A stretch of 51,602 nt of DNA from Caldilineaceae bacterium bin34 (GTDB lineage Bacteria > Chloroflexota > Anaerolineae > Caldilineales > Caldilineaceae): NCBI GenBank assembly GCA_002238555.1, contig MPMO01000032.1, positions 1-51,602 on the forward strand. The letters run 5' to 3'. Made by a program: the position numbers and the translations under genes. Positions 33,057 through 41,907 of the stretch are shown piece after piece. Position 1 is the first letter of the stretch. Each line of letters begins with the position of its first letter. A model generated the notes under the pieces. That model searched no databases. It worked only from the letters and a program-made list of their open reading frames with translations, and was not told where the DNA came from.

Positions 33057-34484
33057 TTAAACCGCCCTGTTCGGTACGGTTGCGGGTACTTCGCTCTCGG
33101 TTGATGGGGGCCCTGTTGCAAGCCCCCGCAACTCGAGTCCGGGTGGAGCAGTCCCCACCGTTGTCCTGGTTCGTTCCGCGAGCAGGGCCTTAACCTCCCT
33201 GTAGGGCATGTACAACGTAATCTCCTCGTCGTACAGCCTCGCCAGAATATTGCAGGCGGCATGGGCGTCCGCGTCCAGCACAACCCCGTCAAGGCAGTAA
33301 AACCGGTCCCAGCGACGCGTGCCCTGCAACAGGCCCGTGCGGGAGTCGATTTGCGATGTGTAGGCCGGATTGACCAAGGCCAACGCAGAACCTCTGCGTC
33401 GAGATATCGAAGTGAGGGTGTCCGCCATCACGCCCTTGACCCAACCGTTCAGGCGGCGGTTGGTGTCCCGATGGCGCACCTTGGTGGACTTCATGGATGC
33501 GGACAGGTCCTCGCAGGCGATGGTGCCGGCCTTGTCCACAACGGCGTGGGCCGCCTGGCAGAGATGGTCGCGCACCTGTTGGTGGTGCCGGGTCCGCCGC
33601 CGGTTCCACTTTTGGTGGCCCAGGTTGTGCCGCCGGATGTGGTCGGCCTTGCGGGTGTGGCCCTTGGCCCTGTGCTTGTCTTCCAGGTCGCGGAGTTGGT
33701 GGCGGCGTTGCCCCTTGACCTTGCGGGCGTCGCTCTCTTGGGACAGCAGGTCGCCCAAGCCCTCGCCGTGGCGTTCCCCGTCGCTGTCGGTATAGGCTTC
33801 CGTGTAGCCCTTGTCCACCCCGACCGTGCCCGAACCGCCGGGCTTGGTGCTGCACGCCTGCGTCTCGTCGATGGCATGGTGAACGGCCACTTCGCCGTTG
33901 TCCTGCAGGATGATGCGGAGGGTGCCGGAGGGCAGGCGGTCGCCCTTGAGGGGAATGGCGATGCGTTGGCCCTGCTCCAGGCTCTGCAGGTGGACCCAGG
34001 CCCGGCCGTGCCACAGTTTGGTCGTGTAGGAGCCGCTGTCGGCCACGATCTGGTTGGTCACATGCGACCGACCGCCCCGCCACTGGTTCCGCATCTGCCG
34101 GTGCAGAAACGGATCCTCTGTCCAGCGGTTTTGCTTCAACAGGGAATACAGACGTTGGCGTTCGGCGGCGTCGTTCCGGGTGCGGTGTCGCACGGCCTTC
34201 CTGACCGACACCTTGGCCGCCTCCCGCGCCGCCGCGATGTCGCCCAGCGCATCGGCCAGCGTCGCCTTGCCCAACCGCGCCGGCAGTCCGTGCCAGTCGC
34301 AGCCCTCCGCCATCCAGGCGTCCCGGATGTCGTAGGGAGATCGTGCCGCCGTGGACACCCCGCTGCACCGGTGCCACGCGTCCGCACGCACCCGTCCGAC
34401 CCGCGCGGCCATGTCGGCCAGGCGGTCGTGCTTGGCGCGGTTCAGCCCCTGGCTGTGCAGGATGCGCGTGACCTTCTCAACCAT
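33057..34484 (-). CDS. tnpB: TnpB, IS607-type RNA-guided nuclease, atypical zinc-ribbon region
   Basis: This 475-residue TnpB/OrfB protein of the family ancestral to Cas12 has RuvC-like catalytic residues: Asp224 in VGVDKGYTEAYTD, Glu325 in IACEDLSASM and Asp406 in DADAHAACNIL. The residues between motifs II and III read NPAYTSQIDSRTGLLQG and then DRFYCLDG, so the paired CxxC zinc-ribbon cysteines seen in most TnpB proteins are missing, with only one Cys left. The N-terminus (YSLLKQNRW, WRGGRSHVTNQIV) and long basic middle are intact. A C-terminal tail of about 60 residues follows RuvC III and overlaps a predicted RNA structure. The start overlaps the end of a decayed tnpA by 8 bp. It appears full length and may still be active. 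Confidence 0.9.
   Translation of the reverse strand: MVEKVTRILHSQGLNRAKHDRLADMAARVGRVRADAWHRCSGVSTAARSPYDIRDAWMAEGCDWHGLPARLGKATLADALGDIAAAREAAKVSVRKAVRHRTRNDAAERQRLYSLLKQNRWTEDPFLHRQMRNQWRGGRSHVTNQIVADSGSYTTKLWHGRAWVHLQSLEQGQRIAIPLKGDRLPSGTLRIILQDNGEVAVHHAIDETQACSTKPGGSGTVGVDKGYTEAYTDSDGERHGEGLGDLLSQESDARKVKGQRRHQLRDLEDKHRAKGHTRKADHIRRHNLGHQKWNRRRTRHHQQVRDHLCQAAHAVVDKAGTIACEDLSASMKSTKVRHRDTNRRLNGWVKGVMADTLTSISRRRGSALALVNPAYTSQIDSRTGLLQGTRRWDRFYCLDGVVLDADAHAACNILARLYDEEITLYMPYREVKALLAERTRTTVGTAPPGLELRGLATGPPSTESEVPATVPNRAV
33079..33132 (-). ncRNA. Candidate omega RNA scaffold within the 3' end of tnpB
   Basis: In this segment GTTGCGGG (33079-33086) is fully complementary to CCCGCAAC (33125-33132), and an inner pair GGGGGC/GCCCCC (33106-33111 with 33122-33127) is an alternative stem. 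TnpB guide RNAs (omega RNA/reRNA) are known to derive from the 3' end of the tnpB transcript and extend past the element's right end. The strand, position and fold fit that. The extent of the RNA and any guide are inferred, not seen. Confidence 0.45.
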
Positions 34485-34892
34485 CGGTGGCGGCTTCCCG
34501 GAGCTTTTGCCCGTGGCGGCGCAGGCCGGACGGCCGGCCGGAGAACATGTGCACTACGGCCATCGGGTCCTCGACCCGCTCGGCCTGTGGCGACAGGCTC
34601 TCCCGGTGGACCACGCGGATGGCGCAGTCGTGGGTGTCGGCACAATCCTCGCACCCGTCCAAGCCGCTGCGGCACGGACGGTCCTTGTGGGCCACAACCA
34701 GCAGGGACCGTTCCCTACGCTCAATGCGCTCCCTCCAAGCGCGGAACACCGGACGTTGGCAGTGCCGGCCGCCGGGCGGAACGTCGCCAGGGCCTGCCGC
34801 CGGGCTTCCCGTTCCGGGCGTTGGGCGCGGCTTGAGATCCGGTCGTGGCCCCCCACCAAGGCAGCGAAGGTCCCAACCCTGTATGTGTTCAT
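34477..34892 (-). pseudogene. Decayed IS607-type serine recombinase (tnpA)
   Basis: The region starts with MNTYRVGTFAALVG, the MerR-like helix-turn-helix start of IS607 TnpA. It then changes frame into RPDLK, QRPVFRAWRERIERRERSLL, VVAHKDRPCRSGLD, IRVVHRESLSPQAERVED and a C-terminal GLRRHGQKLREA, all matching the distal part of the protein. Most of the DNA-binding domain and the catalytic-Ser region are missing. About 138 codons remain of the usual roughly 200, in two frames. TnpA should be inactive, leaving tnpB as an immobile or trans-mobilised unit. The last 8 bp overlap the tnpB start, as in intact IS607 elements. Confidence 0.82.
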
Positions 34893-35144
34893 GGCCTAAT
34901 CTTACTACAAAAATTCGACCAGTACCGAAACTACGGTCTAGTCGGCCCTGTTTCACTTTCGTTGATTTTGGCTCGAGGCCACAGGCGGTGGCGGACATGC
35001 TGCGCTGAGTGCCGTCACAACAGGCGGTGCCGAACACGGCGGAATTCTGGGAGCCGGTCCCTCTACAGTGGTTAAGATCCTGTATCAACGAGATTGAAAC
35101 AGTGCCGTCTAGTCAGTGCTCCTTGGCTGCGGTGGACAGAATTC

Positions 35145-36119
35145 TCAGTGCGTGGGTTCCCCCGCACCGGTCTCCAGCCAAGCCAGATCCGCGGGCGTCA
35201 GCTCGAAGTCCAGCGACCGCAGGTTGTCCTGCCATTCGGCGGGGGAGTTGCAGCCGATCAGGGCGAAGAGATTGAGGGGCTGGGACAACACGTAGGCAAC
35301 GGCCACCTGCGCCGATGTCAAGCCATGGCGGGATCCCATCGCCGCGGCCCGGTCCAGGCGTCGGAAGTTCTCCTCCGAGACATAGGACCGGATGCAGGTT
35401 GCGTGGTGGTAGCCTTCGAAACCGTCCAGATTGTCCCGCGTGTAGATCCCGGTGAAGAAGCCCATGGCCAGGCTTGACCAGGTGAAGACCGGCATCTGTG
35501 TTTCAAGGTACCAGGCCCGCGCTTCCGCGCCCTTGCGCCCCGAAATGGTCAGGCAATCGCGCCAGGGTTCCTCCACCTGCTCCGCCATGCTGAAGTTGGG
35601 GCTGCTGGCCACGAATGGCGCGCAGCCGTTGGCGTCGGCATAGGCGTTGGCTTCCCTGATGCGTTCGGGACTCCAGTTCGATCCCCCGTAGGCCAGGATC
35701 TTGCCTTCCCTGCGGTGTTGGTCGAGCCGGTCGACCAGGGGTCCCACCGGCAGCGCGGGGTTGTCCCGGTGCAGAAGGTACAGGTCGATGTAATCGGTGC
35801 GCAGGCGGACCAGCGAGTCGTGCAGATCGCTGCTCAGGTCGTACGGGGTAACCCGATCGCGGTCCTGGTTGAAATGGCACCCCTTGGTGAGGACGAACAT
35901 CTCGTCCCTCACGCCCCTGGACTCCATCCAGATCCCCAGAGACCGTTCCGAACCTCCGCCGCCATAGTTGTGGGCGGCATCGACGGCGTTGCAACCCAAT
36001 TCGTACAAGCCGTCCAGCAGGCTGTGGGTGGCCTCCCGGTTGCCGTCGTGCAACATGATGGTGCCCTGCACAATGCGGCCAATCCGCTTGTCGCAACCTG
36101 GTATCTGTCCGTACTTCAC
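35145..36119 (-). CDS. Aldo/keto reductase
   Basis: This 324-residue NAD(P)H-dependent oxidoreductase has the (beta/alpha)8 barrel tetrad Asp and Tyr in NAVDAAHNYGGGGSERSLG, Lys in MFVLTKGC and His in YLLHRDNPALP. Further family markers are YGGSNWSPERIREA and the cofactor region near SAQVAVAYVLSQPLNLFALIG. The start is a GTG at 36119 with AGGAG six bases upstream; the longer open frame above it is the shadow of the next gene. It is the last gene of the PfkB-ThuA-Gfo/Idh-Gfo/Idh-AKR run (59 bp from the preceding gene), implying a role in reducing or isomerising a sugar intermediate. The substrate is unknown. Confidence 0.9.
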   Translation of the reverse strand: MKYGQIPGCDKRIGRIVQGTIMLHDGNREATHSLLDGLYELGCNAVDAAHNYGGGGSERSLGIWMESRGVRDEMFVLTKGCHFNQDRDRVTPYDLSSDLHDSLVRLRTDYIDLYLLHRDNPALPVGPLVDRLDQHRREGKILAYGGSNWSPERIREANAYADANGCAPFVASSPNFSMAEQVEEPWRDCLTISGRKGAEARAWYLETQMPVFTWSSLAMGFFTGIYTRDNLDGFEGYHHATCIRSYVSEENFRRLDRAAAMGSRHGLTSAQVAVAYVLSQPLNLFALIGCNSPAEWQDNLRSLDFELTPADLAWLETGAGEPTH

Positions 36120-36178
36120 GAAACGCTCCTGTTGGTGCTGAACGGGCCGGACCCTTGGAAGAAGGCCTGTGGCCCTGG

Positions 36179-37159
36179 CTACTCCATCGGATAGCGCAGG
36201 CCCCACTGGGCACGGATGGTGTCCAGCGTGGTCATGACACCCATGGTGTGGGACCAGGTCATGTCCGGGCTCTCCAGCAGTCCGACCTTGAGACAGCGGT
36301 TCACTTCCATGACTTCGTGGGCAAACCCCTTGCCGATGAGGCCCGACTCCACCCGGCGCCAGTCCTCGCCGTCCACCTTGAGGTGGAAATGGTCGGTCAG
36401 CCACCACGGTGTTGGCATCCGGATCTCGCCGCCCGACCCGAACAACAGGCACTCCTGCGGGGTGTTGTCGCGGATTGAGGAGTAACAGATTGCCAGACCA
36501 CCGTCCGGATAGCCCAGCAGAATCCCGCTCCGTTCGTCAATGCCGCCTTCCAAGTGCCCCAGGGTCTCAATCCTTGTCGGCAATCCGCCGAACAGGTAGG
36601 CCGCGAACGACACCGGGTAGATGCCAATGTCAAGGAGGGCGCCGCCACCCAGAGCTGGTTCGGTCAGGCGCGATCGGGCACTGCGGGCACCCCTGAACCC
36701 GAAGTCCCCCACCATCATCGTCAGTTGGCCAATCACGCCGTCGTCGATTATGCCCTTGATCGCGCGCGGCACCGGTAGGTACCGGGTCCACATGGCCTCC
36801 ATCAGAAATAGGTTGCGTTGCCGCGCCACAGCGATGATGTCGGCCGCTTCCGCAACATTGATGGCGAACGGCTTTTCGCACAGGACCGGCTTGCCGGCCT
36901 CCAGGGCCAGGATGCTGTGTTCCCGGTGCAGGTTGTGCGGAGTCGCAATGTAGACAACGTCGATGTCCGGGTCCTGCACCAATTCCTCGTAGGTCTCGTA
37001 TTGGCGCGGAACGCCGAACCGTTCCGCCAGGGCCTGCCTCCGGTCGGCCGTGCGCGAACCGACCGCCAGCAACTCCGCATCGTCCACCTGCATCAGGCCC
37101 TCGCCCAGGCGGTTGGCAATGCTGCCCGCACCCAGGAATCCCCACCTCACCTTGTCCAT
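36179..37159 (-). CDS. Gfo/Idh/MocA oxidoreductase, duplicated copy 2
   Basis: This 326-residue dehydrogenase has the NAD(P)-binding motif VRWGFLGAGSIANRLGEGL, the signature EAGKPVLCEKPFAIN with the catalytic Lys, and GGGALLDIGIYPVSFAAYLFGG. It has the same length and is roughly 85-87% identical by eye to the neighbouring gene at 37450-38430, offset by exactly 1271 bp. It is preceded by a decayed copy of the thuA 3' end, so the pair arose by tandem duplication of a thuA-tail plus gfo unit. Changes are scattered, mostly conservative and non-disruptive, so both copies appear functional. Gfo/Idh next to ThuA recalls ThuB, the partner of ThuA in disaccharide 3-keto metabolism. Confidence 0.9.
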   Translation of the reverse strand: MDKVRWGFLGAGSIANRLGEGLMQVDDAELLAVGSRTADRRQALAERFGVPRQYETYEELVQDPDIDVVYIATPHNLHREHSILALEAGKPVLCEKPFAINVAEAADIIAVARQRNLFLMEAMWTRYLPVPRAIKGIIDDGVIGQLTMMVGDFGFRGARSARSRLTEPALGGGALLDIGIYPVSFAAYLFGGLPTRIETLGHLEGGIDERSGILLGYPDGGLAICYSSIRDNTPQECLLFGSGGEIRMPTPWWLTDHFHLKVDGEDWRRVESGLIGKGFAHEVMEVNRCLKVGLLESPDMTWSHTMGVMTTLDTIRAQWGLRYPME

Positions 37160-37178
37160 GCCCAGATCTCCCAATTCG

Positions 37179-37410
37179 TCAATGGTTTGCGCCGCTACCC
37201 CAGCATAGGCCGCGCCGCACAATTTCACAGGCTTTCGGCACTTCAAAGTCGCTGGCGAAAGGCCCCGGCCAACCGTGGAACACGCGTCCCCCCGACCATG
37301 GCATCCTCGCCCCCGCCACCGGCATCACCGTCCCGCCCTGGTCGGGAACCGGGTGGCAGCGAACACCTGGCGGCCCGGATCCCCACACATGCATGCCATG
37401 CTGCTTCCTG
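37179..37410 (-). pseudogene. Duplicated 3' fragment of thuA
   Basis: The minus strand encodes a broken copy of the ThuA C-terminus: GGTVMPVAGARMPWSGGRVF and [20 protein letters not shown] align with [20 protein letters not shown] and [20 protein letters not shown] of the intact gene. Indels disrupt the part before GTVMP. Homology fades at about 37410, near the end of the upstream gfo copy. Its stop is exactly 1271 bp from the intact thuA stop, the same offset as the two gfo genes. Confidence 0.85.
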
Positions 37411-37449
37411 TCGGTGCTGGACGGACAGGACCTGTTGAAGCGGCTGTGC

Positions 37450-38430
37450 CTATTCCATCGGGTAGCGCAGGCCCAACTGGGCACGGATGGTGTCCAAGGT
37501 GGTCATGACACCCATGGTGTGGGACCAGGTCATATCCGCACTCTCCAGCAACCCGGCCTTGAGGCAGCGGTTCACCTCCATGACTTCGTGGGCGAACCCC
37601 TTGCCGATGAGGCCCGCCTCCACCCGGCGCCAGTCCTCGCCGTCCACCTTGAGGTGGAAGTGGTCGGTCAACCACCAGGGCGTTGGCATCCGGATCTCGC
37701 CGCCCGACCCGAACAACAGGCACTCCTGCGGGGTATTGTCGCGGACCGACGAGTAACCAATCGCCAGGCCGCCGTCCGGATAGCCCAGCAGAACCCCGCT
37801 GCGTTCGTCGATCCCGTCCGCCAAGTGGCCCAGGGATTCAATCCTGACGGGCGATCCGCCGAACAGGTAGGCCGCGAACGACACCGGGTAGACACCGATC
37901 TCGATCAGGGCGCCGCCGCCCAGGGCCGGATCGGTCATGCGCGATTGGGCGCTGCGGGAAATCCTGACCCCAAAGTCTCCCACCATCATCGTCAGTTGAC
38001 CGATCACACCGTCGTCGACCATGCGCTTGATCGCGCGCGGCGCCGGCAGGTACCGGGTCCACATGGCCTCCATCAGGAACAGGTTGCGTCGCCGGGCCAC
38101 GGCGATGACTTCCGCAGCCTCCGCCACATTGATGGCAAACGGTTTCTCGCACAGGACCGGCTTGCCGGCCTCCAGGGCCAGGATGCTGTGTTCCCGGTGC
38201 AGGCTGTGCGGGGTCGTAACGTAGACGATGTCGATGTCCGGGTCCTGTACCAACTCCTCGTAGGTCGCGTACTCGCGCGGGACGCCGAACCGCTCCGCCA
38301 GGGCCTGCCTCCGGTCGACAGTGAGCGAACCCACCGCCAGCAGCTCCGCATCGTCCACCTGCATCAGCCCCTCGGCCAAGCGATTGGCGATGCTGCCCGC
38401 GCCCAGGAATCCCCACCGCACCTTGTCCAT
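37450..38430 (-). CDS. Gfo/Idh/MocA oxidoreductase, duplicated copy 1
   Basis: This 326-residue NAD(P)-dependent dehydrogenase contains VRWGFLGAGSIANRLAEGL, EAGKPVLCEKPFAIN and GGGALIEIGVYPVSFAAYLFGG. It starts at ATG 38430, 19 bp after thuA, with AAGGAAAAC upstream, and is likely the ancestral copy because it keeps the intact thuA in front. Substitutions relative to copy 2 cluster at the surface and in the segment after GDFG (VRISRSAQSRMTDP here against FRGARSARSRLTEP), a region that in this family can influence substrate choice. A ThuB-like sugar dehydrogenase role is the most economical reading; the specific substrate is not evident. Confidence 0.9.
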   Translation of the reverse strand: MDKVRWGFLGAGSIANRLAEGLMQVDDAELLAVGSLTVDRRQALAERFGVPREYATYEELVQDPDIDIVYVTTPHSLHREHSILALEAGKPVLCEKPFAINVAEAAEVIAVARRRNLFLMEAMWTRYLPAPRAIKRMVDDGVIGQLTMMVGDFGVRISRSAQSRMTDPALGGGALIEIGVYPVSFAAYLFGGSPVRIESLGHLADGIDERSGVLLGYPDGGLAIGYSSVRDNTPQECLLFGSGGEIRMPTPWWLTDHFHLKVDGEDWRRVEAGLIGKGFAHEVMEVNRCLKAGLLESADMTWSHTMGVMTTLDTIRAQLGLRYPME

Positions 38431-38449
38431 GATCCCGTTTTCCTTGGCG

Positions 38450-39109
<660 letters not shown>

Positions 39110-39159
39110 AATCGTCCTCCCGTTGGTTCAATTGGAATCTGTATCGGAACGTTTTCCGC

Positions 39160-40119
39160 TCAGCGCTGCAAGGCACCGCCGCCGGAAGCCACCAGGTGCT
39201 CGACCTCGGCCCTGTGGGTGACCAGCATGTCGCCGTGCTGGGTCAGGGTCATGGAAGCCATGACCGAACCGAAGCGCAAGCCCATTTTCACATCCTGGTT
39301 CAACAGGCCATGCAGCACGCCGGCCGCCAGGGCATCGCCCGCGCCCAGCCGATCCACCACCGGCACGGGCACCACCTCCTGTCTGAACACGACGCCGGCA
39401 TGCCGAACGTAGGTGGCCTCCGTGCCGCAGGACATGACGACCGTATCCCCGGCCGCCAGGTCCGCCAGGGCTTCAAGTTGCGCTTCCGGCGCGCCTTGAA
39501 GCCCCAGTACCGTCTCGGCATCCGCCTGTCCGCAGAACAGGATGTCCGCCGTGCCCAGCATGGGCTGGAGGACGGCGCGGGCCTCGGCCGCGGTCCACAG
39601 CTTGGAGCGGAAGTTGAGATCGAAACTGATCATCACCCCCCGGGCGCGGGCCTCCGCCAGTGCCGTCCGGGTCACTTCGAGGCAACTCGGGGACACGGCC
39701 GGGGTGATGCCGCTGATGTGGAAAATCGACGTATCCATCAGCCGATCCCAGTCCACCTGGTCCGGCCGCAGACGGCTGGCACACGAATCGGCCCGGTCGT
39801 AAATCACATCCACATTGCGCGGCGGCTCGGCATTCTCCAGGAAATAGAGCCCGGTCCGCCCTTCGTCGCTCCACACCACACACGAAAGATCAACTCCGGC
39901 TTGCCGCAGGTGATTGGCCACCAGGCGACCGGTGGCTCCGATCGGCAGGCCGCTGCACCAGGCTGTGCGGTACCCAATTCGGGCCAGGGCCACCAGGGTG
40001 TTGGCCTCCGCCCCTCCGGGATGCACATCAAGCTGCCGCGCGGTTTCCAAGTGACTGCCGGCAGGTACACTGAGACGCAGCATTACTTCGCCCAGTCCGG
40101 TTACGTCATACAAAGACAT
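39160..40119 (-). CDS. PfkB-family sugar kinase (KDG kinase-like)
   Basis: This 319-residue ribokinase-fold kinase carries the first PfkB signature region HPGGAEANTLVALARIGY near the N-terminus. The second motif, with the catalytic base, is VVDRLGAGDALAAGVLHGLL. SFDLNFRSKLW, ADILFCGQADAETVLGL and GTEATYVRHAG are also typical. The pattern resembles 2-keto-3-deoxygluconate kinases, which phosphorylate sugar acids after dehydration; fructokinase-like specificity cannot be excluded. It is the first gene of the five-gene sugar run and diverges from pgeF across 213 bp in which no convincing promoter was recognised. A KDG-type kinase would complement the HpcH/HpaI aldolase at 3964-4755. Confidence 0.85.
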   Translation of the reverse strand: MSLYDVTGLGEVMLRLSVPAGSHLETARQLDVHPGGAEANTLVALARIGYRTAWCSGLPIGATGRLVANHLRQAGVDLSCVVWSDEGRTGLYFLENAEPPRNVDVIYDRADSCASRLRPDQVDWDRLMDTSIFHISGITPAVSPSCLEVTRTALAEARARGVMISFDLNFRSKLWTAAEARAVLQPMLGTADILFCGQADAETVLGLQGAPEAQLEALADLAAGDTVVMSCGTEATYVRHAGVVFRQEVVPVPVVDRLGAGDALAAGVLHGLLNQDVKMGLRFGSVMASMTLTQHGDMLVTHRAEVEHLVASGGGALQR

Positions 40120-40332
40120 GTATTCGCCTACTTGGGAATCCGAGACGGCAGCCTGGCCTTGCCGGGTCCGGACACTGGCCGCGCCCTGCCCGTCGAAACC
40201 CGGTCCTCGCCGTGTTCGAACCTATATCTTGGCATACCGGGCGGTTGCATTCCACAGTGGCGGGTGCGCTGGTCCGGCTTCCGTCCCGTCGTTGGCGAGT
40301 GCGGCCCGAATGCCACCCCACCGGTGCTCCGC

Positions 40333-41145
40333 ATGCTGTTGACCAAGTTGCACAACGGCCTGCCGGCCTATCAATTCGAACTGCTGGCGAACTGGCCTGT
40401 GGAGGCATGCGTCAGCACGCGCACAGGCGGTGTCAGCGCATCTCCTTTCGACTCACTGAACTTCAGCACGCGCCGGGGTGATTCCGAGGCTGCGGTCGGC
40501 ACCAACATTGAGCGTTTCAGCCGGGCATGCGGATTCCGCCGGGAAGACCTGGTGTGGGCTGGGCAAATCCGATCCGATGCCGTCCGCGAGGCCACGGATG
40601 ACCACCGCGGCACGCGCCTCGCGGGGACGGACGGATTGGTGACTTCCGAAGTTCGCCTGCCCTTGATGACCCTGTATGCGGACTGTGTGCCAATCGTGAT
40701 CTACGACACCATGCACCACCGACTTGGTGTGGCCCATGCCGGCTGGCAAGGCACGGTCAAGCGCATTGCCGAGCAGTTGCTCCGACAGCTCGGCCGTCGG
40801 TACGGGACCGTCCCGGCCGACTGCGTGGCCGGTCTGGGCCCCAGCATCGGCCCGGATAGCTACGAAATTGGCGGCGACGTAATCCAGCTGGTCCGAACCA
40901 CCCAGGAGGATGCCGACTCCCTGCTCAGACCCTCCGCACGCGAGGGCAAGGCATATTTCGACTTGTGGGAAGCCAACCGTCGGCAGCTGGCGACAGGAGG
41001 GGTGCCCGGCAACCGCATTGAAATCGGCGGCTTGGACACGGCCGCCCTGCCGGACACTTTCTTTTCCCACCGGGCTGCCCGCGGCCGTTGCGGATTGTTC
41101 GGCATGCTTTGCTGGCTCGAGCCCCGCTCCCCATCAGCTCCATAG
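40333..41145 (+). CDS. pgeF: PgeF/YfiH-like peptidoglycan editing (multicopper-like) protein, altered metal site
   Basis: This 270-residue member of the laccase-domain family (YfiH/PgeF/LACC1) is associated with purine nucleoside phosphorylase activity or correction of muropeptides. It shows STRTGGVSASPFDSLNF, the Cys ligand in YADCVPIVIYD (Cys118), the His ligand in GVAHAGWQGTVKRI (His135) and the C-terminal FFSHRAARGRCGLFGML. The usual first zinc ligand, His in a QVHG motif, is replaced: the segment reads AGQIRSDAV, with Arg80 where His is expected. The ATG at 40333 starts just before the conserved domain, without a good ribosome site. It is the first of four tightly spaced genes with yggS, proC and yggT. 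Confidence 0.88.
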   Translation: MLLTKLHNGLPAYQFELLANWPVEACVSTRTGGVSASPFDSLNFSTRRGDSEAAVGTNIERFSRACGFRREDLVWAGQIRSDAVREATDDHRGTRLAGTDGLVTSEVRLPLMTLYADCVPIVIYDTMHHRLGVAHAGWQGTVKRIAEQLLRQLGRRYGTVPADCVAGLGPSIGPDSYEIGGDVIQLVRTTQEDADSLLRPSAREGKAYFDLWEANRRQLATGGVPGNRIEIGGLDTAALPDTFFSHRAARGRCGLFGMLCWLEPRSPSAP

Positions 41146-41166
41146 GGACCGCAGGATTTCCTTGTG

Positions 41167-41883
41167 ATGAACAGCGGCCAACTCCGGGAGCGGCTGCAAT
41201 CCAGAGTCGATGCAGTCCGGGAGCGATTGGCCCGCGCGGCCGAGGCTTCCGGCAGGCACCCCGAGGACGTAACACTGGTGGCGGCAAGCAAAACCCAACC
41301 CGATGCCATGATCGCGGCCGCGTTCGACTGCGGCGTGCGCCACTTCGGAGAGAACCGCCCGGAGGAACTGGCCCGTCGGCACCGAGTCCCGGATCTGGCC
41401 GAGCGACCGATCCACTGGCATCTGATTGGCCCGCTACAAAGCCGCAAGCTCAAACTGCTGCCGCCAAATCTGACCCTGATTCAAAGCGTGGACCGGCTCA
41501 AGACGGCACGCCTGTTGGCCAACACAGGCCTGCGCGCCGAGACTCCCGTACCTATCCTGCTCCAAGTCAATCCGGCCGGCGAAGCGTCCAAACAGGGGGT
41601 CGCGCTCGACGCGGCGCTACCCATGGCCGAAGCCATCTCGCAGATGGCAGGCCTGGCCCCGCGCGGCCTGATGGCCATGACCCCCCTAGGGGCCAACGAA
41701 ACCGAACTGCAAGCCCTGTTTGCCGCGGTCCGGGCGGAACTCCGGCGGATCCAAACCAGCCTTGCCGTTCCGGGATGGACCGAACTCTCCATGGGCATGA
41801 GTCAGGACTTCGAACCGGCGGTGCGGGAGGGTGCTACAATCGTCCGCATTGGTACTTCCCTGTTCGGTCCCAGAGCTGACTGA
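41167..41883 (+). CDS. yggS: YggS/PLPBP pyridoxal phosphate homeostasis protein
   Basis: This 238-residue fold-type III PLP-binding protein has a role in vitamin B6 and amino/keto-acid homeostasis. The PLP lysine is in LVAASKTQPDAM. Other conserved motifs are RHFGENRPEEL, IHWHLIGPLQSRK, QVNPAGEASKQGV, RGLMAMTPL, LSMGMSQDFEPAVREGAT and the closing VRIGTSLFGPR. The start was set at ATG 41167; the GTG at 41164 adds one residue. It lies 21 bp after pgeF and 24 bp before proC, an order widely conserved next to yggT in bacteria. Confidence 0.95.
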   Translation: MNSGQLRERLQSRVDAVRERLARAAEASGRHPEDVTLVAASKTQPDAMIAAAFDCGVRHFGENRPEELARRHRVPDLAERPIHWHLIGPLQSRKLKLLPPNLTLIQSVDRLKTARLLANTGLRAETPVPILLQVNPAGEASKQGVALDAALPMAEAISQMAGLAPRGLMAMTPLGANETELQALFAAVRAELRRIQTSLAVPGWTELSMGMSQDFEPAVREGATIVRIGTSLFGPRAD

Positions 41884-41907
41884 ACAGTTCCTGCGGACTG
41901 CTCCCCG

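Noticed and set aside
35088..35106. A GATTGAAAC-type sequence reminiscent of a CRISPR repeat end
   Set aside because: It occurs once, with no spaced second copy and no cas genes in the window.
36120..36452. N-terminal extension of the aldo/keto reductase
   Set aside because: The extension lies antiparallel in frame to the preceding dehydrogenase and has shadow composition; the GTG at 36119 has a clear AGGAG site.
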